The notes beneath the pieces were generated by a model. It had not been told where the DNA came from and searched no databases. It was given only the letters and a program-made list of their open reading frames with translations. Positions 27,056 through 34,575 of a stretch of DNA of 64,000 bases are shown here, piece after piece (within the stretch, counting starts at the first letter, position 1; each line of letters opens with the position of its first letter). Source of the stretch: Plantibacter sp. Leaf314. Its GTDB lineage: Bacteria > Actinomycetota > Actinomycetes > Actinomycetales > Microbacteriaceae. The stretch covers positions 325,692 through 389,691 of the forward strand of contig NZ_LMOB01000003.1 in NCBI RefSeq assembly GCF_001423185.1. The letters run 5' to 3'. The translations under genes were made by a program, and so were the position numbers.

Positions 27056-28938
27056 CGGAGTTCCTTGTCGTCGAGACCGACACTGAGGCCGATCAGGTCG
27101 GTCATGGCTGCGTCGAGCATGCGGCGGTCGCGGGCCTCGAGCGGGCGGTGGCCGGCGAGGAGCGCCTGCACGTAGAGGAGTTGGATGCTGCGCTCGAACA
27201 CGAGGTCGTCGCCGAGCGTGGCCAGCCGGCGCACGAGCGCCGCGTTCCAGTTCAGGCACAGGCGTGCCGCGGCCGTCGCGTCGCCGTCGTCCGGTTTCGC
27301 CTCGGCGAGGAAGGAGTCGACCGCGCCGACGACCTGGGACCAGATGCCGGGGGCGACGGCGGCCGCACGGTGGCGTTCGAGGCGGCGGAGCACCGAGGGG
27401 TCGGCGACGTACAGGGCCGCGAGATCGTCGGGGCGGTAGCGCCTGACGGACACCCGGCACTCGACCTCGTCGAGCACGCGGCTGGCGCGGTCTTCCAAGG
27501 CGGTCGTCGTGGCGAGGTCGTCGAGGTGGGGTGGCTCGAGGTTGTCGAGCTCGTCGGCGACCGTCACCCGTTCGACCCGGACGCCGTCGATCAACGACGG
27601 CAGGCGCTCGAGGATCTCCTGGTCGTAGACGTACCCGCCGTTGACGATCGGGGAGGCCGGGGCGACGACCGCGGCGATCTGCCGGAACTCGTCCCGCGTC
27701 GCGGTGTACCGGATGACCCCGGTCTGCGAGAGGTGCTCGTCGATCGTCATGGTGCCGGCGGAGGTCTCGATCGGCAACCACCGGACCACCGCGGTCGCGA
27801 GGTCGTCGTCGTGCGCGGCGATGGCCTTGATGCCGAGCTGATGGACGCCGATGAACTCCTGCAAGCGGTGCGGGCGCTGGCGGGCGAGGTCGAGGATCCA
27901 GCGTCGGAGCGCGGCGCCGATCGCCTCCCGCGTGAACTCCAGAGCGTCGTCCTGGACGAGTTGTTCGCGCGAGGCCGTCGGGCGAAGGCCGGTGGTGTCG
28001 ACGATGCAGCGGACGAAGAACGCCCAGTCCGGCAGGAGGTCGTCGACCTGCTCGCTCAGGAGCATGCCGCCCAGGTAGACCCGGCTCGCCTGCCGTGCAC
28101 CCGGCGGCGGTGGCGAAGGCAGGACGAAGGCGGTGCCCCGGGTGTCGGTGCCGGGCACCACGATCTCGACGGCGTCGAAGGGGCGTGTGCCGAGGAGCTC
28201 CTCGCCGAACGCGAGCAGCTCCTCCCGCGGGGTGGTCGTTGGCGTGCGGAACACCGGCTCGACGTTCACCCGCGTGGTGGTCGACGTCGTCGGGTCGGCC
28301 ACATCGACGTCGAGGTCGAGGTACCGCCCGAAGCTCGTCGCCAGGCCGAGGACCGCCCCGTGCCCGAGCAGGCCGCCGTCGTGGAGCGGGCCGTCGAGGC
28401 GCGGCTCCAGCAGCACCTCCGAGCCGATCGGGCGTGCGGCGGTCGTCTGCTCGTCGAGTTCCCGGATGGTGAAGGTGCCGTCGGTGTGGCCGATCCACTC
28501 GATGGCCGGTCCGCCGCGGGCCGAGCGGCTGTGGACGGTGATGGTGTCGGCGACCATGAAGCAGCTGAGGAGTCCGATGCCGAACCGGCCCAGGTAGTCG
28601 CCGCGCTGGAGCTCGTCGAGGTCGCCGCGTTTCGAGCTGCGCCCGACCGTGGCCAGGAGTTCGGCCGCCTCGTCGCGCGTGAGCCCGATCCCGTTGTCCT
28701 GGAAGCGGAAGGGCGAGCCGGCGCCGCCGGGTGAGCCAGCCACATGCGGGGTGATGAGCAGCGCGCCGGAGGGTGCCGTCGGGTCTTCGGCGCGACGGGC
28801 GGCGACCGCGTCGCGACCGTTCTGCAGGAGTTCGCGCAGGTAGACGCGCGGGCCGGAGTAGATGTGCCGGCTCAGCAGGTCGACGACTCCGCGGAGGTCG
28901 ACCTGGAACGGCAGCGGGGCTCGGGCGTCGTCTGGCAT
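27052..28938 (-). CDS. HSP90 family protein (HtpG-like GHKL ATPase)
   Basis: 628 residues, the usual HtpG length. The GHKL ATP-binding motifs are intact: ELLQNGRDAV with Glu36, Asn40 and Asp43; DNGIGL from Asp81; and GRFGIGLLSCF near residues 117-127. The middle domain keeps GTAFVLPSPPPPGARQASRVYLGG and the catalytic-loop-like region RPTASREQLV. The C-terminal dimerisation part is divergent from HtpG. Genomic coupling to a TPR protein, the classic partner type of eukaryotic HSP90, is notable. Start ATG 28938; an upstream in-frame extension has no homology. The leader of about 100 bases carries a TAGGCT -10. Confidence 0.92.
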   Translation of the reverse strand: MPDDARAPLPFQVDLRGVVDLLSRHIYSGPRVYLRELLQNGRDAVAARRAEDPTAPSGALLITPHVAGSPGGAGSPFRFQDNGIGLTRDEAAELLATVGRSSKRGDLDELQRGDYLGRFGIGLLSCFMVADTITVHSRSARGGPAIEWIGHTDGTFTIRELDEQTTAARPIGSEVLLEPRLDGPLHDGGLLGHGAVLGLATSFGRYLDLDVDVADPTTSTTTRVNVEPVFRTPTTTPREELLAFGEELLGTRPFDAVEIVVPGTDTRGTAFVLPSPPPPGARQASRVYLGGMLLSEQVDDLLPDWAFFVRCIVDTTGLRPTASREQLVQDDALEFTREAIGAALRRWILDLARQRPHRLQEFIGVHQLGIKAIAAHDDDLATAVVRWLPIETSAGTMTIDEHLSQTGVIRYTATRDEFRQIAAVVAPASPIVNGGYVYDQEILERLPSLIDGVRVERVTVADELDNLEPPHLDDLATTTALEDRASRVLDEVECRVSVRRYRPDDLAALYVADPSVLRRLERHRAAAVAPGIWSQVVGAVDSFLAEAKPDDGDATAAARLCLNWNAALVRRLATLGDDLVFERSIQLLYVQALLAGHRPLEARDRRMLDAAMTDLIGLSVGLDDKELR

Positions 28939-29041
28939 GGCTCTCTTCCGTCGGCGGCTGCTGCGTCGGAGACCGGCGGGCCACCGGTTCCGGTCAGGCG
29001 GCTTGGCGGACGTCTCGACCGCGGTCACCTGCAGCCGGAAC

Positions 29042-29047
29042 AGCCTA
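29042..29047 (-). promoter_or_regulatory. Probable -10 (TAGGCT) of the HSP90-TPR operon
   Basis: TAGGCT on the minus strand, about 100 bases before ATG 28938, in the 342-bp divergent region shared with the transporter at 29281. Confidence 0.4.
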
Positions 29048-29197
29048 GCGGGCGTCGCGAAACGGACGCTGGGTCCCTCCTGCGGGAACGGCGCGGTCAG
29101 CCCGCCGCACAGCGGCTGTGGAGCGAGATCGCGACGGATCAGGCGTCGGATGTCGTCGCGGAACGGTGCCACCGGCTGCTAGCCTTGATCCTCGTTC

Positions 29198-29211
29198 TCG
29201 AATCGATTCGA
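29198..29211. promoter_or_regulatory. Palindromic site upstream of the MFS transporter
   Basis: TCGAATCGATTCGA is a perfect 14-bp palindrome, AT-richer than its surroundings, 70 bases before the transporter start and downstream of a TAGCCT -10 candidate (29180-29185). Probable regulator-binding site; the regulator is unknown. The rest of the 28939-29280 gap shows no gene. Confidence 0.4.
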
Positions 29212-29280
29212 CATCGGTTCCGCACCGCCTCCCGCACCGCCGCCCGCTCCACCCACACCTCGCTAGGAATCCGTACACCC

Positions 29281-30522
29281 GTGCACACCGCAGGAATCAC
29301 CGTCGTCCACCCGGGCGACTCGCTCTCAGGCCGGCAGCGCCTCGTCTACATCCTCGTGCTCGGCGCCCTCACCGCGCTCGGCCCGTTCACGATCGACCTC
29401 TACCTGCCCGCGTTCCCCATCCTCGAACAGGATCTCGACGTCCCGGTCAGCCTCATCCAGTTGACCCTCACGGGCACGACCATCGGGTTCGCGGTCGGGC
29501 AGCTCTTCATGGGGCCGTGGAGCGACAAGGTCGGTCGTCGCCTGCCGCTCATCCTCGCGACGAGCATCCACATCCTCGCCTCGGTCGGTGCGGCCTTCGC
29601 ACCCGACATCGGCTGGCTCATGGTGTTCCGGGTCCTGCAGGGTGCCGGTGCCGCAGCCGGCGGTGTCGTCGCGATGGCGATGGTCCGCGACCTCTTCGGC
29701 GGGAAGCCCCTCGTGCGGATGCTGTCGCGCCTGGCGCTCGTCAACGGCCTCGCGCCGATCGCCGCCCCGGTCATCGGGTCCCAGCTGTTGCTCGTCCTCG
29801 ACTGGCGGGGGCTGTTCGTCTTCCTCGCCGCGTACGGCCTGTTCGTCGTGGTCGCGGTGTCGCTGTGGATCGTCGAGACCCTGCCGCCGGCACGGCGTCG
29901 CGACGCCGGTCACAGCACCGTGCGCGACCGCTACCGTTCGGTGTTCAGTGACCGCGTCTTCGTCGGTGTCGCCCTCATCGGCGGCATGAGCTTCTCCGGG
30001 CTCTTCGCCTACCTGTCGAGCTCCTCGTTCCTGTTCCAGGAGGTCTACGACTTCGACGCGCAGGAGTATGGGCTCCTGTTCGCCGTGAACTCGCTCGGGA
30101 TCGTCGCCGGCGTGCAGATCTCCTCGCGCCTCATGCGCTGGTACGGTCCGCAGTGGATCCTCGCCTGCACCACGATCGTGCAGCTCATCTCCGCGCTGAC
30201 GATCGTCGCGCTCACCATGGCCGACGTCGGGTTGTTCGGGGTGCTCGTACCCCTGTTCTTCTTCATCCTCTCCTGCGGGTTCGGATTCCCGGCGGTCCAG
30301 GTCCTCGCCCTGGCGAACCACGGACACGAGGCCGGAACGGCGGCGTCGCTCCTCGGCGCGCTCAACTTCGGTCTCGCCGGGATCATCTCGCCCATCGTCG
30401 GGGTGTTCGGCATCGGCACCGCGATCCCGATGGGCACGGTCATGGCCGCCACCTCGGTCGTGTCGGTCTGCGCCCTCTGGTTCATCGTGCAGCCGAAGAA
30501 GGTCCCGGCGCTCGCCGGCTGA
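29281..30522 (+). CDS. MFS drug-efflux transporter, Bcr/CflA type
   Basis: 413 residues with twelve predicted helices. N-terminal LGALTALGPFTIDLYLPAFP is the Bcr/CflA hallmark. Motif A appears as GPWSDKVGRRLPL after helix 2, and motif C-like Gly/Pro-rich helix 5 as LVNGLAPIAAPVIGSQ. It likely exports an antibiotic or small toxic compound by proton antiport. I chose GTG 29281, with AGGA 12 bases upstream; the frame stays open upstream but is antisense-like to the HSP90 promoter region. Confidence 0.9.
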   Translation: MHTAGITVVHPGDSLSGRQRLVYILVLGALTALGPFTIDLYLPAFPILEQDLDVPVSLIQLTLTGTTIGFAVGQLFMGPWSDKVGRRLPLILATSIHILASVGAAFAPDIGWLMVFRVLQGAGAAAGGVVAMAMVRDLFGGKPLVRMLSRLALVNGLAPIAAPVIGSQLLLVLDWRGLFVFLAAYGLFVVVAVSLWIVETLPPARRRDAGHSTVRDRYRSVFSDRVFVGVALIGGMSFSGLFAYLSSSSFLFQEVYDFDAQEYGLLFAVNSLGIVAGVQISSRLMRWYGPQWILACTTIVQLISALTIVALTMADVGLFGVLVPLFFFILSCGFGFPAVQVLALANHGHEAGTAASLLGALNFGLAGIISPIVGVFGIGTAIPMGTVMAATSVVSVCALWFIVQPKKVPALAG

Positions 30523-30540
30523 CGCATCTCTTGTGCTGCG

Positions 30541-30706
30541 CCAGCGCGGTGCGCTGACGCGAGCGCGGGGCTACGGCTCGAGCGCGGTGCTCCGGAGGGG
30601 CGCGCTCACCGCGCTGACCCGCGCCGGCGCCGATCCGGGTGTGCTCGCGCCACCGCACCGCGCTGGCGCCGGTTTCGGTGTGGTCGCGTCGCCGCACCGC
30701 GCTGGA
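30541..30706. repeat. Intergenic inverted-repeat element, copy B
   Basis: Left end CCAGCGCGGTGCGCTGACG at 30541-30559. Two right-end copies follow: CACCGCACCGCGCTGGC (about 30650-30666) and CGCCGCACCGCGCTGGA (about 30689-30705). The internal CTCCGGAGGGGCGCGCTCAC block is shared with other copies. It lies between convergent genes. Confidence 0.85.
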
Positions 30707-30745
30707 GTCCCTGGCTGGACCGTGGGCTCGGGCGACGACCCCCGC

Positions 30746-31174
30746 TCATACTCCGGGGTCGATGCCGTCCACGTAGGTCCAGGCACCGGTGTCCTTCGAG
30801 AACCGGCTCCGCTCGTGCTGGCTCCCGGCGGAGCCGCGGACGCCCGGGATCTTGTGGTGCGCGACGAACTCGACCATGCCCTCGGTGTCGAGCAGACCGC
30901 CGCGTGCCGTGGCGAGGATGTCGAGTCGGTACCAGCGGAGCGTGTCGTCGAGCTCGAGCGCAGCCGGTCTCGTGCTCGGGTGCCACGTGCGGAGGAGGTA
31001 GCCGGCGTCGCCGACCGCGAACGCCGAGAAGCGCGACCGCATGAGCGCCTCCGCCGTGGCAGCCGCAGCCTCGCCGCGGTGCAGCCGTCCGCAGCAGGCG
31101 CCGTAGGTCTCGCCGGAGAGGCACGGGCATCGGGCGTCGTCCGCAAGGTGTGCGGTCGGGTCGTCGGCGGTCAT
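30746..31174 (-). CDS. YchJ family protein (SEC-C plus NTF2-like domain)
   Basis: 142 residues. An N-terminal SEC-C-like zinc motif (CPCLSGETYGACCGRLH, about residues 17-33) is followed by the conserved AEALMRSRFSAFAVGDAGYLLRTWHPSTRP and a C-terminal VEFVAHHKI, characteristic of the UPF0225/YchJ family. The function is unknown; SEC-C motifs bind zinc and are often linked to protein-quality or nucleic-acid roles. Start ATG 31174; upstream in-frame sequence overlaps the divergent PAP2 promoter. Confidence 0.9.
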   Translation of the reverse strand: MTADDPTAHLADDARCPCLSGETYGACCGRLHRGEAAAATAEALMRSRFSAFAVGDAGYLLRTWHPSTRPAALELDDTLRWYRLDILATARGGLLDTEGMVEFVAHHKIPGVRGSAGSQHERSRFSKDTGAWTYVDGIDPGV

Positions 31175-31275
31175 CGTCCCAGTATCACCCGCGCCCGCGT
31201 CCGCGTCGTGACCACGGGGTTCGTGCGGCTCCATCCGCTGGGCGCAAGCCCGCACGTGATCCATGCCGAACACGG

Positions 31276-31281
31276 CATGAT
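31276..31281 (+). promoter_or_regulatory. Leaderless -10 element (CATGAT)
   Basis: CATGAT ends 6 bases before ATG 31288. A weaker match than the TAnnnT sites, but with the same spacing. Confidence 0.4.
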
Positions 31282-31287
31282 GGGACG

Positions 31288-32073
31288 ATGACGGCACCTG
31301 ACGACCACGATGACCCCGCAGCCGGACCGGCTCCGGAGCTCCACGAGAGCGTCCCGCCGACGCTGGACGAGCAGGATGCACTCGCGATGGACCCCGATCC
31401 GTCGTCGATCCGACCCGACCCGAAGCTGGCCGCGAAGGTGTCCCGCCGGTGGCCGCTCATCAGCGGTGCCATCGCCGTGGTGCTCGTCCTCCTGCTCGGC
31501 GTCCTCCTCTTCCAGCGCGGGCCGAACGCCCCGTTCGGGTTCGACGAGGAGTGGATGCAGGAGGTGCTCGAGGAGCGTTCCCCGTGGCTCGTCCAAGCAG
31601 CGCTCGTCATGAACTGGTTGGGCGGCGGCGTCGTCGCGATCTTCATCGTGCCGCTGCTCGGGATCGCCGTGCTTCTGCTGCTGCGTCGCCCCTGGGCCGC
31701 GTTGTACTTCGGACTCGTCTCCGCGCTGAGCGCCGGTGCCGTGCAGGTCATCAAGAACATCGTCGGGCGGTCGAGGCCCGAGGACATCCTCGTGCACGCC
31801 GACTTCGGGTCGTTCCCCTCCGGCCACAGTGCCAACGCCGCGACCATCGCGGTCGCGTTCGGGATCATCTTCCCGCGCGTCTGGGTCTGGCTGATCGGGG
31901 TCGCCTACACGCTGCTCATGATGCTGTCGCGGACCTACCTCGGCGCCCACTGGGTGAGCGACACCGTCGGCGGGCTCCTCCTCGGTGCCGGCGTCGCGCT
32001 CATCGTCGCAGTCCCGCTGCTCCAACGGATGTCGGCGGAACCGAAGAAACGCGTCCCGCTGGCCGACGCCTGA
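31288..32073 (+). CDS. PAP2-family membrane phosphatase
   Basis: 261 residues with five to six membrane helices after a 55-residue acidic cytoplasmic N-terminus. The three lipid-phosphatase signatures are present: KNIVGRSRP (KX6RP), FPSGHSAN (PSGH), and SRTYLGAHWVSD (SRX5HX3D). It probably dephosphorylates undecaprenyl pyrophosphate, phosphatidylglycerol phosphate or a similar lipid on the outer face. The C-terminus ends in a Lys/Arg-rich tail. Start supported by the leaderless -10. Confidence 0.92.
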   Translation: MTAPDDHDDPAAGPAPELHESVPPTLDEQDALAMDPDPSSIRPDPKLAAKVSRRWPLISGAIAVVLVLLLGVLLFQRGPNAPFGFDEEWMQEVLEERSPWLVQAALVMNWLGGGVVAIFIVPLLGIAVLLLLRRPWAALYFGLVSALSAGAVQVIKNIVGRSRPEDILVHADFGSFPSGHSANAATIAVAFGIIFPRVWVWLIGVAYTLLMMLSRTYLGAHWVSDTVGGLLLGAGVALIVAVPLLQRMSAEPKKRVPLADA

Positions 32074-32103
32074 CGGACCCCGACTCGGCCAGCTCGCGGT
32101 CGG

Positions 32104-32230
32104 GTCAGCGCGGTGCGCCGGCCCGAAACCGACCGCACCGGCGCGAGCGCGTGGCTCCGGCGTGAGCGCACCCCTCCGGAGGGTCGCGCTCACGCCACAG
32201 GCCCGCGCTCGGTCCAGCGCACCGCGCTGG
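32104..32230. repeat. Intergenic inverted-repeat element, copy C
   Basis: Left end GTCAGCGCGGTGCGCCGG (32104-32121), right end TCCAGCGCACCGCGCTGG (32213-32230), with CCCCTCCGGAGGGTCGCGCTCACGC-like core between them. It lies between two genes in the same direction. Confidence 0.82.
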
Positions 32231-32318
32231 CGACGGCCACCATCCGCAGGCGGGTCACGCCGGGGGCGACGCCGGACGGGTAGTCTGCTGACAGCTGAGC
32301 CGGGCCGGGAGGAGACGC

Positions 32319-33392
32319 GTGTCGATCACGATGCATGACGTCGCCGCGCGCGCCGGTGTCTCCATCAAGACCGTCTCGAACGTCGTCAACGACTACCCCT
32401 ACGTCAGCGACGCGACACGCTCCAAGGTGGAGCAGGCGATCGCCGAACTCGGCTACCGGCCGAACCTCTCCGCCCGCAGCCTGCGTTCCGGTCGCTCGGG
32501 CGTCATCAGCCTCATCATCCCCGACCTCCGCAACGCCTACTTCGCCGAACTCGCGGATGCGGTCATGCGCCAGGCGCGGGCGCGCGGGCTCTCGGTCCTC
32601 ATCGAGCAGGTCGCCGGTGGTCGCGACGTCGAACTCGAGATCCTCCGCGGCCCCCGCATGCAGCTCGTCGACGGCATCCTCTACAGCCCGCTCAGCCTCG
32701 ACCGCGAGGACAGCGCCCTCCTCCCCGACGGGCCGATGGTGGTGCTCGGCGAGCAGGTCTTCGACGGCGAGCGCGACCACGTGACCATGGCGAACGTCGA
32801 CGGCGCCCGCGCGGCGACCGAACACCTGCTCGCCCTGGGGCGGCGCCGGATCGTCGCCCTCGGCACCGACCCCCACGACACCCTCGGGCCCGCGGAGCTG
32901 CGGCTGCAGGGCTACCGGGAGGCGCTCGCCGCGGCGGGCATCGAGGCCGACCCGGACTACGTCAGCACGGTCGTCAGCTGGCACCGGAGCGACGGCGCGA
33001 ACGCCATGCGTGAGGTCATCGCCTCGGGGATCCCGTTCGACGGGGTCGTGGCGTTCAACGACGCGATGGCGCTCGGCGCGATGCGGGTGCTGCAGGACGC
33101 CGGGCGGCGGATCCCCGAGGACGTCGCGATCATCGGGTTCGACGACCTCGACGAGACGCGCTACGCCCTGCCGGCCCTGTCCACGGTCGACATCGGCCGC
33201 GAGGAGATCGCCGAGCGCGCGGTCGAGCTGCTCATCGAGCGGATCGGTGAGACGGGCGAGCCGCAGGCACCGCGCGCGGTCGTCAGTGGCTTCCGCGTGG
33301 TGCCGCGGGAGTCGACGGCGCCGAGGGGCGGGGCGACGACGTCCGCGACGGACGTGGCCGGCGGCCGGAGCGGGATCCCTTCAACGTTGTAG
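32319..33392 (+). CDS. LacI family regulator, first of a tandem pair
   Basis: 357 residues. Helix-turn-helix HDVAARAGVSIKTVSNVVND, hinge YRPNLSARSLRSGRSG, then the sugar-binding domain with PDLRNAYFAELADAVM, VAFNDAMALGAMRVL and GFDDLDETRYALPALST. It is highly similar along its length to the next gene, with a nearly identical recognition helix (KTVSNVVNDYP), so both probably read CAACGTTG sites. Start GTG 32319 after GGGAGGAG; a TAGTCT -10 is at 32281-32286. The last 25 residues are low-complexity and contain the operator for the next gene. Likely arabinose or arabino-oligosaccharide responsive (inference from targets). Confidence 0.92.
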   Translation: MSITMHDVAARAGVSIKTVSNVVNDYPYVSDATRSKVEQAIAELGYRPNLSARSLRSGRSGVISLIIPDLRNAYFAELADAVMRQARARGLSVLIEQVAGGRDVELEILRGPRMQLVDGILYSPLSLDREDSALLPDGPMVVLGEQVFDGERDHVTMANVDGARAATEHLLALGRRRIVALGTDPHDTLGPAELRLQGYREALAAAGIEADPDYVSTVVSWHRSDGANAMREVIASGIPFDGVVAFNDAMALGAMRVLQDAGRRIPEDVAIIGFDDLDETRYALPALSTVDIGREEIAERAVELLIERIGETGEPQAPRAVVSGFRVVPRESTAPRGGATTSATDVAGGRSGIPSTL

Positions 33393-33395
33393 AGT
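33382..33395 (+). promoter_or_regulatory. CAACGTTG operator and -10 for the second LacI gene
   Basis: TTCAACGTTGTAGAGT: core CAACGTTG at 33382-33389 overlaps a TAGAGT -10 (33390-33395). It lies at the very end of the preceding LacI gene and would allow autoregulation of the second paralogue. Confidence 0.6.
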
Positions 33396-33435
33396 GCGTA
33401 CCGAGCGGCCGATGCGGTCGCCGCCGAGGAGGATC

Positions 33436-34452
33436 ATGGCGACCACCCTGCACGACGTGGCGAAGCTCGCCGGTGTCTCCGCCAAGACCGTCTCGAACGT
33501 CGTCAACGACTACCCGCACATCAAGGCGGCGACGAAGGAGCGGGTGCTCGCCGCGATCGCGGAACTCGGCTACCGGCCGAACCTCTCCGCCCGTGGTCTC
33601 CGCTCCGGTCGCTCCGGCGTGATCAGCCTCATCGTCCCCGACCTCCGCAACGCGTACTTCGCCGAGCTCGCCGACGCCGTCATGCGCGCGGCCGCCCGTC
33701 GCGGCCTGTCCCTGCTCATCGAGCAGAGCGGTGGAGGCCTGGCGCGCGAGGCGGACCTGCTGCGCGGGGCCCGGCTGCGGGCCGTCGACGGTGTCCTCTA
33801 CAGCGCGTTGCAGCTGAGCGACGACGACCTGGCGGTCATCGAGGACGTCTCCATCCCGATGGTGCTGCTGGGGGAGCGGATCTTCAACGCGCCGAACGAC
33901 CACGTCACCATGCGCAACACCGAGGGGGCCCGGGCCGCGACGGAGCACCTCCTGTCGATCGGGTGTCGGCGGGTCGTCGCGTTCGGCGCCCACCGCGGCG
34001 ACCTGGTCAGCTCGGCCAGTCTCCGCTTCGCCGGCTATCGCGCCGCACTCGAGGCCGCCGGTCTGCCCGTCGCCCCCGAGCTCGTGCGCGACGTCGCGGT
34101 CTGGCACCGCTTCGACGGTGCGGTCGCGATGCGGGAGATGCTCGACGAGGGCCTGCGGTTCGACGGGATCGTGGCGTTCAACGACGCTCTCGCCCTCGGA
34201 GCGATCCGGGTCCTCGCCGAGCGCGGGATCCGCATGCCGGAGGAGGTCGCCGTCATCGGCTTCGACGACATCGACGAGGGCCGGTACTCCCTGCCGTCGC
34301 TGTCCACGATCGCGCCCGGCCGCGAGCAGATCGCGTCCACCGCCGTCGACCTCCTGGTGGAGCGCATCGAATCGGCCGACGACGACGCACGGCCCGCTCG
34401 CCGGGTGTACGCCGACTTCCAGCTCGTCCAACGCGAGTCGACCACCCGCTGA
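33436..34452 (+). CDS. LacI family regulator, second of a tandem pair (AraR-like candidate)
   Basis: 338 residues. Helix-turn-helix LHDVAKLAGVSAKTVSNVVN, hinge YRPNLSARGLRSGRSG, and a sensing domain with IVAFNDALALGAIRVLAERG and GFDDIDEGRYSLPSLST. It lies directly upstream of the arabinofuranosidase gene, whose promoter carries two matching sites, so it is the best candidate repressor for the arabinofuranosidase and araBDA. Start ATG 33436 after GGAGGAT. The frame is open upstream but there it overlaps the first LacI gene in another frame. Confidence 0.92.
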   Translation: MATTLHDVAKLAGVSAKTVSNVVNDYPHIKAATKERVLAAIAELGYRPNLSARGLRSGRSGVISLIVPDLRNAYFAELADAVMRAAARRGLSLLIEQSGGGLAREADLLRGARLRAVDGVLYSALQLSDDDLAVIEDVSIPMVLLGERIFNAPNDHVTMRNTEGARAATEHLLSIGCRRVVAFGAHRGDLVSSASLRFAGYRAALEAAGLPVAPELVRDVAVWHRFDGAVAMREMLDEGLRFDGIVAFNDALALGAIRVLAERGIRMPEEVAVIGFDDIDEGRYSLPSLSTIAPGREQIASTAVDLLVERIESADDDARPARRVYADFQLVQRESTTR

Positions 34453-34483
34453 CGACCTCCCGCTCCGGCGTGCATCGTCGCGC

Positions 34484-34540
34484 TTGACAGCCCGGGGACC
34501 CGCGGGCAGACTGCAATTACAACGTTTACCTTCAACGTTG
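34484..34540 (+). promoter_or_regulatory. Promoter and double operator of the arabinofuranosidase gene
   Basis: -35 TTGACA (34484-34489), a 17-base spacer and -10 CAGACT (34507-34512). Two operator cores follow, CAACGTTT (34520-34527) and CAACGTTG (34533-34540), 13 bases apart and so one helical turn plus, covering the transcription start. Confidence 0.75.
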
Positions 34541-34575
34541 GAAAACGACGACGACGTCCATCGAAAGGACCGCCC

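Noticed and set aside
24146..28984. A single 1612-codon open frame on the minus strand
   Set aside because: Only the last 969 codons look like protein. The upstream part runs antisense-like through the HSP90 gene in another frame and is Arg/Pro-rich; the ATGA overlap at 27052-27055 marks the real start.
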